Positions 10,399 through 21,213 of a DNA stretch of 39,806 bases are shown in pieces. How positions within the stretch are numbered: the stretch's first letter is position 1; every line of letters starts with the position of its first letter. The notes beneath the pieces are model-generated. The model worked only from the letters and a program-made list of their open reading frames with translations, was not told the origin of the DNA and searched no databases. This DNA comes from Chara braunii (Eukaryota; Streptophyta; Charophyceae; Charales; Characeae): the NCBI GenBank assembly GCA_003427395.1, contig BFEA01000187.1, positions 1,122,885 through 1,162,690 of the forward strand, written 5' to 3'. Position numbers and translations under genes: made by a program.

Positions 10399-11256
10399 CT
10401 AAGATTCGTGGGGCGTTCCTCGATTGACCGCTAAGATGTGATCTATGATATCGGGCCAGGGCCTGGGGTCCCGTGCCGCGATATTGCGTCGTAGCGCAGT
10501 CTTTATCACCCTATTTGCATTCTCTACCAGCCCGTTGGATTGCGACATGTGGGGTGCGGTATTCTGAATAGCGACGCCGTGTATGATCAGATTCCTCAAG
10601 ACTTCCCCCCTGAATTCTACTCCATTGTCGGTCAAAATTTCTGCCGTGTCCTGGTGCATCCCTAAAAACCGATTGGCGTATCGCGCGATTTCAGCCGCCT
10701 GTCGCGTACGACAGGGATACGCCTCGATCCATTTCGAAAAATGGTCCACGAACACAAGAAGGATTGAATATTCACAGCTATCGGGTCAAGGGGGCACCAC
10801 TATATCGGTAGTATCCATGCTAACCCTTTGGAAAGGCCATTCAACTACCGTTGGTACTATTGATCTTGGCGGCTAAATCGACGCCTTATCGGCAGCGCAG
10901 ACCTGACAGTTCGTGACGATGAATTTCACATCGTCATGAATATTAGACCAATACCACTCATTCTTGTCGATGGCTGCCTCCGTGATCCGTACAGCAAAAT
11001 GGGCAGCCGTTTCCTCGTGCGTTGTCTTCACCCAATCATACCTCATGAACGGGTGCGGCACTATCATCCAAATCCCAATACCGCCCGTTTTTCGTTTTTC
11101 CAACCGTCCCTCCTTCCAGCTGTAGTCCCGAGCCCTTTCATTGGCCCTCCTCCGATCTTCCTTGGTGAAGTCCTGGAGGGGGTAACCCACTAGAGTAGCA
11201 ATCAACGCGATATCCGTCCATACTTCGGCCCTTCTAAACCTCCGGGTTTTTTCCAA
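10399..11256 (-). pseudogene. Ty3/Gypsy integrase, broken
   Basis: Integrases join retrotransposon cDNA to host DNA in the nucleus. One frame carries, in order, a zinc-binding H2C2-type segment (HEETAAH ... NCQVC, about 11090-10886), then the catalytic core with VSMDTTDIVV, VDHFSKWIEAYP, EILTDNGVEF and SNGLVENANRVIK. These are the expected places of the three acidic residues of the D,D-35-E triad, and all three are present. Two stop codons interrupt the frame between the zinc segment and the core (a TAG after ADKASI and a TGA after IVVPP). The frame ends at 10399 after NRGTPHES, so the C-terminal part is lost. RNase H lies upstream on the same strand, which gives the Ty3 order RT-RH-IN. Confidence 0.85.
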
Positions 11257-11273
11257 CCCCTCTGACGTGGCGT

Positions 11274-11573
11274 CTAAAAGCGAGCCTCAGTCGGGATCTT
11301 ATCAACCTGACACAAGGGGCACAACCAAGGCTTGCTGTCATTACGGTATTGGATGCACGAGCCGTGGTCTCGTGCGACGCACTGTCGACAATCTACCCAT
11401 TTCGCATACCCTTCCCCGTTAGGGCGCATAGAGACCGAGTATACGCGAGAAATGGCTTCGCAAAAATAACAAAATTTATCAGGCAGGGAGAGAAGAGATG
11501 AGGAGGAGGGAGTAGAGAGATGAGTTACCAGATTACCTCCGTCAACCATTGCCACCGGCCTGCTTCTCGCCAT
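11274..11573 (-). pseudogene. PHD-like zinc-finger segment between RNase H and integrase
   Basis: The segment has regularly spaced Cys/His pairs: FCYFC, then DCRQC, a His in RDHGSC, then WLCPLC. This is a cross-brace pattern like a PHD or related finger. PHD fingers read histone tails, so here it might guide integration or bind RNA, which is inference only. It lies in a different frame from the RNase H just upstream. A possible intron (GTAATCTGG to an AG just before the finger) or a frameshift could explain the switch. Pfam-level assignment cannot be made by eye. Confidence 0.5.
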
Positions 11574-12554
11574 GTGGAAGGACTACCACTTGTCCGTACT
11601 TGGGCCCGTTTGATGACTCTGGCTCCTTCCACGGGATGATCTCCTCTGCCTTCGGTACTTTAGCTGGTCGGTGCAGACGTGTTAGTCCGTCCGCGTTGTT
11701 GTGCCTCTCCGTCTTCCAATGGATGATGTCGAAGTCGTATTCTTGTAGGCGCACTGCCCATCGACCAATCATGCCCGTGTAATTGGTAAGTATGTTTAGC
11801 GCTAGCAGGGGATCATGATCGGTGACAAGGAGGAACTTTTGTCCGTACAGATACGGATGGCAGTGTTGGATTCCCCACACTACCGCGTAGCATTCGCCTT
11901 GTGGAGCTGAGTCGTTCTTTCGCTCGTCTGGTACAGTTCGTGATGCATACTCGATGACATGCTCTCGACCATCGTTCCCCTTCTGCGCTAAAATAGCAGA
12001 AATAGCCTCCGACTGCATTCGCCTTGTGGGTCCGGTCGGATCAAAATAGGTGTCGTTGCCAGGGCTTCCTTGAGGGTCACAAAGGCCCGTTCGCACTCTG
12101 CGTCCCAACTAAGGGGCTGATCCTTCCGCAACAAATTCGTTAAGGGTCGCGCAATCGCGGCGAAGTCCTTAATGAACCGTCGATAGTATGAAGCGAGCCC
12201 CAAGAAGGCTCGAACCTGCGTCAGTGACGTGGGAACAGGAGCTTCCTTCACCCCTGCAACCTTTCTAGAGTTAGGCCGCAGTCCTCCACGTGTCACGACG
12301 TAGCCTAAGAATGAAATTTTTGAGAGGAAAAAATCGCTCTTTTCAAGCGCAATCTTGAATTCGGCGTCTCGTAAGGCGCCTAATGTCCACTCGATGTGTT
12401 GCGCATGTCCATGATAGGTTTCCGAGTAAGCCAGGATGTCGTCCATATACATGATGCCGCAGAAGTTGATCATCCCTTACGTGAGCCGCGTCTTGTTGAC
12501 GAAGTTCTAGAACGTGATGTTCATAGCTCGTTGGAACGTGGGCAGCGCGTTGCA
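11542..12554 (-). pseudogene. Ty3/Gypsy reverse transcriptase (C-terminal half) and RNase H, truncated
   Basis: RNA-dependent DNA polymerase and RNase H of a retrotransposon. From 12554 the frame reads NALPTFQRAMNITF, then a TAG, NFVNKTRLT, a TAA, and then the catalytic YMDDILAYSE motif and the connection segment (SFLGYVVTRGG, VRAFLGLASYYRRFIKDFA, LLRKDQPLSWD). A small deletion near 12010-12030 shifts the frame into RNase H (SEAISAILAQKG, HVIEYASRTVPDER, GECYAVVWGIQHCHPYLYG, LLVTDHDPL, NADGLTRLHR). The N-terminal half of the polymerase, protease and gag are absent because the element ends at 12554 against AT-rich DNA. TAG and TAA stand where Gln codons are plausible. Confidence 0.88.
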
Positions 12555-14067
12555 TATACAACAGAAAAAAACTGAGTTATCTTAAATAACATTTTTTTAC
12601 TTTTTTGAGTGTGGAATCAGTTATAAACATTGCGTGCACACTGTGTCTTAACCTTACAAGGTTAAGTAATCTTCGAAAGAGAAACACATAATTGCGGATG
12701 GTTGCTTCAATATTGATAACGTTAGTTTCTACCGATAAGAAATAGACATTTTGTTCGAAACATGTTCGACCAAAAGTTGGAGAAATGTTAATTTCAATGT
12801 TATGCAAACTATATATTTTTGTTGTTATGTCATTGGACCAATGTTGTGATTACGTACTGCTTGTCGTGTCACAACGTTGATTATACGTGAGTGGACCATT
12901 GCAAAATTGTTAACCATGTGTTCAATCAACACATATAATTACGATTTAAAATCATTGTCCATACAGTTTGATTATTATGGTGAATGTTAGCCAAGTCATT
13001 TTTTGAACTTCGGCAGCACTGTTTTTTTCTATCTCGCCAAATATTATGTAACCTTCACATTTCTGTTTGAAAATTTTAACTGGATGTTTGATTAAAATTC
13101 TAATTTAAAAAAAAAAAAAAGTACCCAACAGTGAGTCGGTCATTGAGGCAATGTCACTACATCAATAATAATATAATAACCATTTTCAAATAATATGAAT
13201 AGAGGTTACCATAAACAAATTACTCATGTAGTGAATCTAACGTTTTTATTTATAAAATATTATACTGTCATTACACATACTTTGTGTATTAGCAGTAACA
13301 TAAGAGATGTCAACATAATGCAAATACTACATATTACTGAAAAGTAGCAATATTACTTGCACTATATTTGTACTGATATTGTTGGCAGTATATAAATATA
13401 TATGTTTTACAATTATAATATATAGAGAGAATATAAAAAAATAAAAAAATGCATAAATACATTCTTCGCAAATACAAAATAAAGTTCCTAAGTATTATAC
13501 AGTAAGACAACACAAATAAGGATAGATGGTATATTGTTCATCTCATTTTTATATCGACTTTCAGCACTACGAGTTTCATCGAGTCTGTGTCATAGTTACA
13601 GACCAAATTTTAAATACTTTCTACTGTCATTTATTTCAATGAAATCATAAGAGAACCACAAATACATATACCAACAAATGTATTAAGAAAATTAATTGTC
13701 AAATACACCATTATATCAAGTTTTCATTGGTCGGTACAAAAATTGTTATCATATGCCTCGCTGCAGCAACTACACACTCTAAATGCAATGTTCGCCAGTG
13801 GTTGTTTGAGATGTGAACACGATTTGTACATAAGACACAAAATATTTATAATTTAGAAAAACACAAACATCAGAGTCAAATAATAAAAAAGAAAAGCAAA
13901 GTTCATTACTCATGGTCGCAAACACGTTAAAAAAAATAAAAGTTTTATCATTGTGTGCCGCCACCCCAAACTGTTGCGTTTTATTTCACTACGAAAAAAA
14001 ACACTAAAATAAACTATTGTACATTCAGGATTTAATCATGTCTACTAATACCCATTGTTTTTTTTTT

Positions 14068-14073
<6 letters not shown>

Positions 14074-14107
<34 letters not shown>
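14074..14107. repeat. (CT)n microsatellite
   Basis: A T-run (14058-14073) followed by 17 CT units. Confidence 0.9.
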
Positions 14108-14111
<4 letters not shown>

Positions 14112-14327
14112 GACAAAACGAAAGCAACGTTGGTTACTCGTACCTCCAAAACACAGTCACATGGGAAAGAACATCGTCACATGTCTGCCCAAACTGCAGT
14201 ATCTGGTTTTCCATAACAAAACACAGCCGCATCGAATATAACTAGTTCACGATTCCATCATGTCTACTGGTACCTAACAAGTCTCTTAGCCTTTCTTCAT
14301 CTATCTTTGTGTTTTTTTTTTTTTTCT

Positions 14328-14329
<2 letters not shown>

Positions 14330-14391
<62 letters not shown>

Positions 14392-14398
14392 ACATACC
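14330..14398. repeat. (CA)n microsatellite
   Basis: A T-run followed by about 30 CA units with minor interruptions near the right end. Confidence 0.9.
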
Positions 14399-14795
14399 CA
14401 AGGGAACGCAGCACCAACTTAAATCACGTCGAACATGTGGTCACACTCGCTTCCTTGTGACGTTTGAAGTTCGTATAGAGTGCAACTGCCTCTTCGACGA
14501 ACCTTTTTTTTTTCCTCTCTGTCCTTCTCTCTCTCGAGCGCGCAACGTACGCGCTCCCTTGGTTACTTGCTTACACCTTCCCTCCCTCTGTCTGTTTTTT
14601 ACAGATGCTCCCTCTCGCTCCCTTTGTTCGCTCCTCCCTTCGTCTGTTTGTGACAAATGTATACATATACACTGATTATAAATAATAAATTGTCATGTGC
14701 AGTGATTCCGCAATATAGTACTTTTATCTATCTCTTTCACGACATTCATCTACACATTCATCATCCTTCTAAAGAGGATTCTTTCCTTTTTGTGA

Positions 14796-15761
14796 CTACA
14801 AATCAGCAGCATCTCTCTGTGCCCGAGCATCTTCACTGCCGCCACCGTCATTCATGGTATGCGCATTGCAATCAACGTGCTCGACCTCGTCAAATATGCT
14901 GAGGAACTTGTGATCGTCTTTCATTTTCAGCACTTTAGTTTTGCCCTTCTTCCCAACAAAGTTCTGTGTTTCCCAAATCTTTCTTGCAGTTTCAACGACC
15001 CGTTTCTCTTTATCAAGAGGAATCACATTAATGATAACTTTCCCGACTTTCGTCTTGTGTGTCGTGATGATGGCCTCTTCGATTCGTCTCATCTCTTGTG
15101 TAGCTGGGGCAGTGCGTGCCGGACGACAATTGTTGTTCATATGACAATCAAACACCATATGAGCAAAAATCAGTTGTTGTAGCGTGCAACCTCTCCTATT
15201 CAGTTCTTTGTAGTCCCGGTAGAGTGCCTCGACAACGACGTTCTTGAATTGTTGTGCACCCCACGGCTCATTACCTTTGACTCTCCAAGATGAGTCTTCC
15301 CTCATTTTGTTCCTCATCTCGTCGCGTTTTTTCTGTAAGTGGTCTATTAAACTGACACACAGATACGAAAGTCCTAAACCAATCAAAAACCCTCGCACGA
15401 TTTCATAAGCAATCTCGCCCCTAATATTCGTCAGTTCTTTTGAACCCATACCACAGATTGCCCTCATTCCTTTCCATTTCAATACTCTATCAACTGCGCC
15501 TCGAGCTTCCACACGACGTATTCCAACAAATTCTAAAACAACATCAACAAAAATATTTAAAGAAGTGTACATTTCAACGTCCCCGGCGCGGAACGAACAA
15601 AAGGTCTTCTCCATATAACGAAGCAGTCGTTTTGTTATCTTCATATCTGACTCCAAATCTTGTAGTTCTTTGCCAACAAACTTTGCACGATCCTTCATTG
15701 TGTTGGAAACACGTTGTCGCACATTTTCCAACCGAGCCACTTCGGGCGATCGGAAAGCCAA
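14796..15761 (-). CDS. Orphan protein truncated by an LTR insertion
   Basis: An open frame of 321 codons. The first 15 or 16 codons (MAFRSPEVARLENV) belong to the LTR that starts at 15715, so the native protein begins before RVSNTMKD and its N-terminal part is missing. The rest (about 305 residues) is helical and charged, with one hydrophobic patch (GEIAYEIVRGFLIGLGLSYLCVSL, about residues 131-154) and many Lys/Arg/Glu residues, including a basic patch KKGKTKVLK near the C-terminus. It has no internal stop, in contrast to its neighbours. I recognise no family. Its AT-rich codon use resembles the genes right of 34742, so both may belong to one large element. Confidence 0.6.
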   Translation of the reverse strand: MAFRSPEVARLENVRQRVSNTMKDRAKFVGKELQDLESDMKITKRLLRYMEKTFCSFRAGDVEMYTSLNIFVDVVLEFVGIRRVEARGAVDRVLKWKGMRAICGMGSKELTNIRGEIAYEIVRGFLIGLGLSYLCVSLIDHLQKKRDEMRNKMREDSSWRVKGNEPWGAQQFKNVVVEALYRDYKELNRRGCTLQQLIFAHMVFDCHMNNNCRPARTAPATQEMRRIEEAIITTHKTKVGKVIINVIPLDKEKRVVETARKIWETQNFVGKKGKTKVLKMKDDHKFLSIFDEVEHVDCNAHTMNDGGGSEDARAQRDAADL

Positions 15762-16200
15762 CAGGCTGTCACGCAGGATTTTGTATGTGGTTGGAAAAAA
15801 TAAAAATAAAAAAATAATCCAAATCCCATCCTGTTGTGTGCGTCCGGCTTCGAGCGAGACCCTTCAATTACGGTTTTCGCCGGACCTCGGTCTTAGGAAT
15901 CTTTGATTGTGATTCGGAACAGCAATGATAAGGCAAATAATAATAATTAAAAGAAAATATGTTGTGTATGTATTGAGATGCCAATTTAGGAATTTGAGAA
16001 CTGTGACATGATCAGCAAAAGAGAACATAATCATCAAGCAGTGTCAAGGAGGAGATCAAGACCGACTGACTCAAGGCAAAAACAAGATGAATGGGGAAGA
16101 AATGAGAACTCATAATAGTATCAGGGAGTACATATGGAGGAGAGCATGGCTAGCACCAATCAAGAGTCCTCACTCAACCCTCTGAACTTCTCTCTGTCTC

Positions 16201-16854
16201 TCACTTTCTTGTCCGTCGTTTGGGCTTCTTGCCATGTCTCCGTACTCTCTGAGGTCGTGGCTTCTGAATGTACAGCCACCTGAAGCCCACTAATTCCGAA
16301 CACTTCCAGCCAAGTCTCATGATACGGAAGTCAAGCGTGGCACGAAATTCCTCCCATAGTGTGGGGAGATGGGGCTGAGAGAAAATACCCCTCCTAAGAT
16401 GCGGAGACTCAGAGGGTTCGGTCACCGCCTCATAATCAATCACTGCTGGCGATCTGTATCTCTTGGCGAAGTCCACCAGTCCACCCCAATAAGAGCCGTC
16501 AGTAAGATAGTATGGGACCGGCGGTCTGGGATAGTCAGTGAAAAGCTTAGGACCAAAGTTATAGACCAGCTTTGTATTACCCTCAAGCCTCTCAGCTTTC
16601 CACTGCACATACCCAGCTGTTGCTGCCCATACCGCATCAAAATGAGGGTGTGTCTCGTTCCCCTTCTTCAGGAAAATCCGTAGGTCACTGATTGTACCTT
16701 CAACGAACTTAGTGAGAGCGATGAAGATAGACAGTTCCTCGCGCCAGAACCCATCAATCCTGACGTACTTGTAGGGGAAACTCTCCTTGGCGGCAATCTG
16801 GCTGAGGCTGTCAAGGATCGACTGATCAACTGAAATGGGGTTAATCTCTCTCAT
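16201..16854 (-). CDS. LTR-encoded family-1 accessory protein (intact copy)
   Basis: 217 codons from the ATG at 16854 to a TGA. Residues about 10-135 align with ORF1-ORF3 of the internal region. Shared landmarks are FPYKYVR (FSYEVVR in ORF1, IPYEIVR in ORF2), SDLRIFLKKG (YDLRIYVPKE in ORF1), KAERLE (KERFERE) and PPVPYYL...WGGLVDFAKRY (PPLPDINL...WFAVIEFAQKV). A further 80 residues or so follow, ending in a very basic tail (KPRPQRVRRHGKKPKRRTRK) that could bind nucleic acid or act as a nuclear localisation signal. I recognise no family. It lies wholly inside the LTR, so a complete element carries two copies. The copy at 29856-30434 is cut short by TGG changed to TGA. Confidence 0.7.
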   Translation of the reverse strand: MREINPISVDQSILDSLSQIAAKESFPYKYVRIDGFWREELSIFIALTKFVEGTISDLRIFLKKGNETHPHFDAVWAATAGYVQWKAERLEGNTKLVYNFGPKLFTDYPRPPVPYYLTDGSYWGGLVDFAKRYRSPAVIDYEAVTEPSESPHLRRGIFSQPHLPTLWEEFRATLDFRIMRLGWKCSELVGFRWLYIQKPRPQRVRRHGKKPKRRTRK

Positions 16855-16909
16855 GTGGTTGGATAAATAGTCACTCCCTGATAGAGGGAAGTGATTGTGC
16901 TTGATCTAC

Positions 16910-17660
16910 AAACGTCCTTTGCTTGAGTGTTTCTTGAATACTGTTGCTCGGAATGTTGTTTTCCAAGTGTTGTCTCTGAGAACTATTTTATCATTGTTGT
17001 TTCCGGTTGCTGTTCTGATTGCTGTTCTAACTGTTGATTTCTGGATTTCTGGGTCTAAGTGCTATGTCTGAATGTAAATTGACTGCCTAGAAATGCCAAC
17101 AGAACGCTGATTCAAACGTTGTTCCTGGTGCTGCTCTGAATGTTAGCTTGAATGCGGCTCAAAGTACTGACCTGAGTACCGACTAAACGTTGATTGTTTA
17201 CTGATTGATTGCCGATTGGTTGCTGATTCGATTGTCGTTTGTCCGCTGCTTGCTTTCCGATTGACTGCTGCTACTGAGATTGTCACTTTGAAGTACTGTT
17301 TTTACCTGCTGGCTGGTTGCTGAATGTCGATTAAACAGATGACCAAATAGTGATTAATATAATGGTTAAATAGTGACTAAGTGGCGGTTGAATGCTGTTC
17401 CGAACACTGTCCAGATCACAATCCTGAATACAGCTTGGAGTACTGAATGTTGTTCCGGGTACTGTTCTAAGTACAGCCTCGAGTACGGTTCTGAGTATGG
17501 TTCTGAGTATGACCTTGAGTATGATTCTGAGTATAGTTCGGAGTATCGTCCGAACGCCTTCCGAATACTGTCTCGAATACTGTTCTCAAAAGCTGCCTTT
17601 GGAAAACCGTTTTCTGACTGCCATTCCTAGTTGCTGTTTTGGTCACTGTTCTGAATTCTG
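16910..17660. repeat. Degenerate short-repeat field in the 3' LTR
   Basis: Variants of GTTCTGAATACTG and GTTGCTGTTCTGATTG recur throughout. At about 17445-17560 they become a clearer tandem array with a 15-bp period (GGTTCTGAGTATG type). The array is several units longer here than in the 5' LTR, showing copy-number change after or during insertion. Confidence 0.65.
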
Positions 17661-18112
17661 TGTCTGAATACTGTTCCCGACTTGAACTCTAATCATCTGA
17701 GCCTGATTCTGGTTGTCTGAGTCTAGTTTCCAATTGCCTAGGCCTGAAGGAGACACCGGCTAATTGCTAGTCAGATCATGACCTTGAAATGCTAGTCTTT
17801 CTTAAGCTCAAAAGGTTGAGAGAACTGCAGATCTTAATATGAATAGTAGTACCTGAGCTTTGGATAGTCTCTTGACAGAGAATCTGGAGCATTTCAATCA
17901 ATTGGATCTTGAATTATTGTCTGACATCTGATTGATACTTAAACAAAAACTTTGACTTTTGAGCGCATGGGTGTCTAATCGAACAGTGCTGGGGCACTAA
18001 TTGAGCATTTCGCTGGATGGCTGGTTCTCAGAGTTACCACATGCCCCAGCCTCGCCAGAACACCCTCAGCTAAAAGTGACACTATGCTGTCTGTAACCCC
18101 CTCTTCTTACCC

Positions 18113-18343
18113 TTACCGTTGGTGGCTAGTAAGCTTTCGAGCCCGATCCACTGCTTCTACTGATGAGAAGGTGTTGTGCAACCAGCCACCTGACCCGTAA
18201 AAATAGACAATATATGCCGCAAGCTTATGATCTTTCACTATTTTGAGCATCCTTCTTCTCATCAGTTCCAGGATGTTCGGGATTCTCTCAACTGTCTTTT
18301 CTTCCCAGTCACCCCTCTTGTCCAGGTGGAGGGCGTAGGTCAT
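18113..18343 (-). pseudogene. LTR-encoded family-2 protein, shortened copy
   Basis: Seventy-six codons, starting at an internal ATG (MTYALHLDKRGDW). The intact copy in the other LTR begins ten codons earlier, but here the equivalent position holds TAA (TTG in the other copy), so the original N-terminus is cut off. The rest is the same protein with scattered substitutions (KDHKLAAYIVYFYGSGG against KDQKLAAYTVYFYGSDG). Confidence 0.6.
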
Positions 18344-19052
18344 CCTTTAACTGTCTCCGTCCCCCATGATCACCTCTCCATTCCTGTTTCGTCGTTAGAC
18401 TCTTAGCCCGATCTAGTAATGCAGGGGAAAACTTGGTTCTGCCTACTCATATACCCTCAGGGGTACGATTGGGGATTTCTTTTTACAACACTTTCTTATT
18501 ACAGGATCAACACTGAGACAAAGTCCTTACTGCGAGGTGACTATTGACTGTCTCGAGTCTTGCTGGCAGATCCGTTTGCTGCGAGTATCTCAATAACATG
18601 CTTTATGGTCGATTGCGACGTGTCTCCTGCGAGGTCTGTTAACCCTAATCCGTTTTTGCCTGAGATCTGTACATGTCATGTGAGGTCAGTGGCTGAAAAC
18701 CCCCTTTTTCTGATTACCTGGAACGACCCGCCTTACCTAGTCAGTAGGATCTGCAAGAGAGAGAGTATTGTAAAGTCCCCCATCCGATCCATAGGTACAA
18801 AAGGGTGTTCTTAATGAGGTTTAAGTTACCCTTAGTCTATGTATCCCCGCCGGCGGCGGACAGGCGCGGCCAAGTCCGCGGCTATGGCTAGTCCGCAAAG
18901 CCTGCGGTCGTGTCCGCGAGGACGTGCGGATTGCCGGACACGTGGCGGCGCATCCCCTGCCCCACCCCCCCACACAAACAAAAAACGAAAAAGATGAATT
19001 TTTGGTGGGGGGGTATGGGCGAAATACAACGAAATAGAAAGAAAAAAAAAAA

Positions 19053-19093
<41 letters not shown>

Positions 19094-19806
19094 NNNNNNN
19101 NNNNNNNNNNNNNNNNNNNNNNNNNNNNNNNNNNNNNNNNNNNNNNNNNNNNNNNNNNNNNNNNNNNNNNNNNNNNNNNNNNNNNNNNNNNNNNNNNNNN
19201 NNNNNNNNNNNNNNNNNNNNNNNNNNNNNNNNNNNNNNNNNNNNNNNNNNNNNNNNNNNNNNNNNNNNNNNNNNNNNNNNNNNNNNNNNNNNNNNNNNNN
19301 NNNNNNNNNNNNNNNNNNNNNNNNNNNNNNNNNNNNNNNNNNNNNNNNNNNNNNNNNNNNNNNNNNNNNNNNNNNNNNNNNNNNNNNNNNNNNNNNNNNN
19401 NNNNNNNNNNNNNNNNNNNNNNNNNNNNNNNNNNNNNNNNNNNNNNNNNNNNNNNNNNNNNNNNNNNNNNNNNNNNNNNNNNNNNNNNNNNNNNNNNNNN
19501 NNNNNNNNNNNNNNNNNNNNNNNNNNNNNNNNNNNNNNNNNNNNNNNNNNNNNNNNNNNNNNNNNNNNNNNNNNNNNNNNNNNNNNNNNNNNNNNNNNNN
19601 NNNNNNNNNNNNNNNNNNNNNNNNNNNNNNNNNNNNNNNNNNNNNNNNNNNNNNNNNNNNNNNNNNNNNNNNNNNNNNNNNNNNNNNNNNNNNNNNNNNN
19701 NNNNNNNNNNNNNNNNNNNNNNNNNNNNNNNNNNNNNNNNNNNNNNNNNNNNNNNNNNNNNNNNNNNNNNNNNNNNNNNNNNNNNNNNNNNNNNNNNNNN
19801 NNNNNN
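19094..19806. other. Assembly gap (713 N)
   Basis: A run of N between a T-run and a (CT)n(CA)n tract. Long protein-like frames spanning it are artefacts. Confidence 0.99.
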
Positions 19807-19860
<54 letters not shown>

Positions 19861-19861
19861 C

Positions 19862-19895
<34 letters not shown>

Positions 19896-20179
19896 TCAAT
19901 ATATCAATCGAACCTTTTTTTTTTTCAAGTTTTTTGTTTATTTATTTTGAAATTTTGTATCTTTATTTTTCTAAAACACCTCATACCCCTGCAAAAAACA
20001 GAAATTCATTTCTAAAAAATACAAGTGAACTCAGGGACCATATATCTGATGATAAAAAATGACAAAAAAAAAATCCAACTTTTTTTTATATATATTTTTT
20101 TAATATTTTTAAAATCGAATTTAGTTTTTGATTTTTTTAAAATACGAAACAAAGTCGGATTCCAAAAAACCAAATATGG

Positions 20180-20208
20180 GGTTGTAGGGTTTAAAATTCC
20201 CTACAACC
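20180..20208. repeat. Perfect hairpin, 10-bp stem
   Basis: GGTTGTAGGG (20180-20189) pairs exactly with CCCTACAACC (20199-20208) around a 9-nt AT loop, in AT-rich DNA within the foreign segment of the 3' LTR. Confidence 0.7.
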
Positions 20209-21213
20209 TCATATATATACATATATTTTTTAACCTATTATTTAATTCAGGAAAATTCTGGTAAAATTGGGTCCGCGGTCAGAATCGTTTTCCATTCCGC
20301 AGAGGGTTACTGGAGCGGGTATGCCGACAAACCCGTTTACAATGGACTTACACAATTACATCCTAGAGATAATTTTGTCCAGAGGGTCACACGATCCTGC
20401 TGACTCAATCCGGCTTGAAATCAAACGTCTTGTTAAATCGACGGGTTTGTACAGAGTCCTCTGCACGGTAATCACAATTCTTGCTCAGTTAGTGCCTAAA
20501 TAAAATACTAAATGCGGTCCTCACCGGGTTAGCGACTGTGCAACCTTGGCATCAAGTACAACTCACCCCAAACTGAATGTCCCTAACAATGATCTGGTTG
20601 TTGCATCGACTGAGTAGCTCTGACTTCATAACTCAAAACCCAAGCTACCTGGTGGTCTGTCTGGACCACCTAGCACTACAAGTGAACCCTAGCGACCGGT
20701 CCCCTGGGCATGTATTGTAGTCTGACGAGACAGATATGCATAAAAGGGGGACTCACTGATTCTGCTTTTATGGTAATTCCCTCCTCCCTTGATCAGTTGC
20801 AACAGACGAAAGCGATAAGATAAAGGTTAGTCAATCACCATCAAGTAAAAACTTGGCGAAAATATAGTAGATTTTTCTCAGCGCCGACTTTCATTTTCCC
20901 ATTTACTCAGAGAAGGTAAGACCCTGAAAATATGGCCTGAGATTCACTCCCGCATTTCCATTGGCAGAATAAGCCCGTCCAACGAGCTTCGAAATATGCC
21001 TGTACTATTCGATCAAATGCCTGCCTGTAGTCACCGAGGCAGCAAGTACATTCAATCGGGCATTCGTCTACATACACGCATACAGGCATTTGTAGGCTTA
21101 TGCAGTCACACGCCCGACTTATCTTATAACACAAGCGAATTCGTATCACTGTTGGTAACCATTCGATAGGTTGTGCACATGCAAGCCTACACCCTACGCT
21201 CCCACACACTCTT

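Larger units (their letters stand above)
12555..14795. other. AT-rich non-coding flank of a second element
   Basis: Composition changes sharply at 12554/12555, from GC-rich pol to strongly AT-rich DNA, and no coding frame longer than about 80 codons is seen. Near its right end two similar modules, starting ATCATGTCTACT at about 14036 and 14260, each lead into a T-run and a dinucleotide repeat. This could be the terminal non-coding region of the element that carries the genes at 14796-15714 and 34880-39806. Confidence 0.55.
18837..20282. other. Foreign segment inside the 3' LTR, with assembly gap
   Basis: The 3' LTR departs from the 5' LTR after CTTAGT at 18836 and rejoins it at AATCG (20283). 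In the 5' LTR the same interval is only 53 bases (32380-32432). The inserted part has a GC-rich left end with repeated GTCCGC/GCGGAC motifs, a T-run, the gap, (CT)n, (CA)n and (AATC)n repeats, and then very AT-rich sequence. No terminal repeats or target duplication were recognised, so it may be a repeat-mediated misassembly or an insertion-deletion. Confidence 0.7.

Noticed and set aside
18821-19950. Frames of 345-350 codons over the gap
   Set aside because: Most residues are undetermined bases and the rest is low-complexity repeat.
18837-20282. Mutator-like transposon based on GTCCGC motifs at both ends
   Set aside because: No long terminal inverted repeat and no 9-bp duplication could be found.
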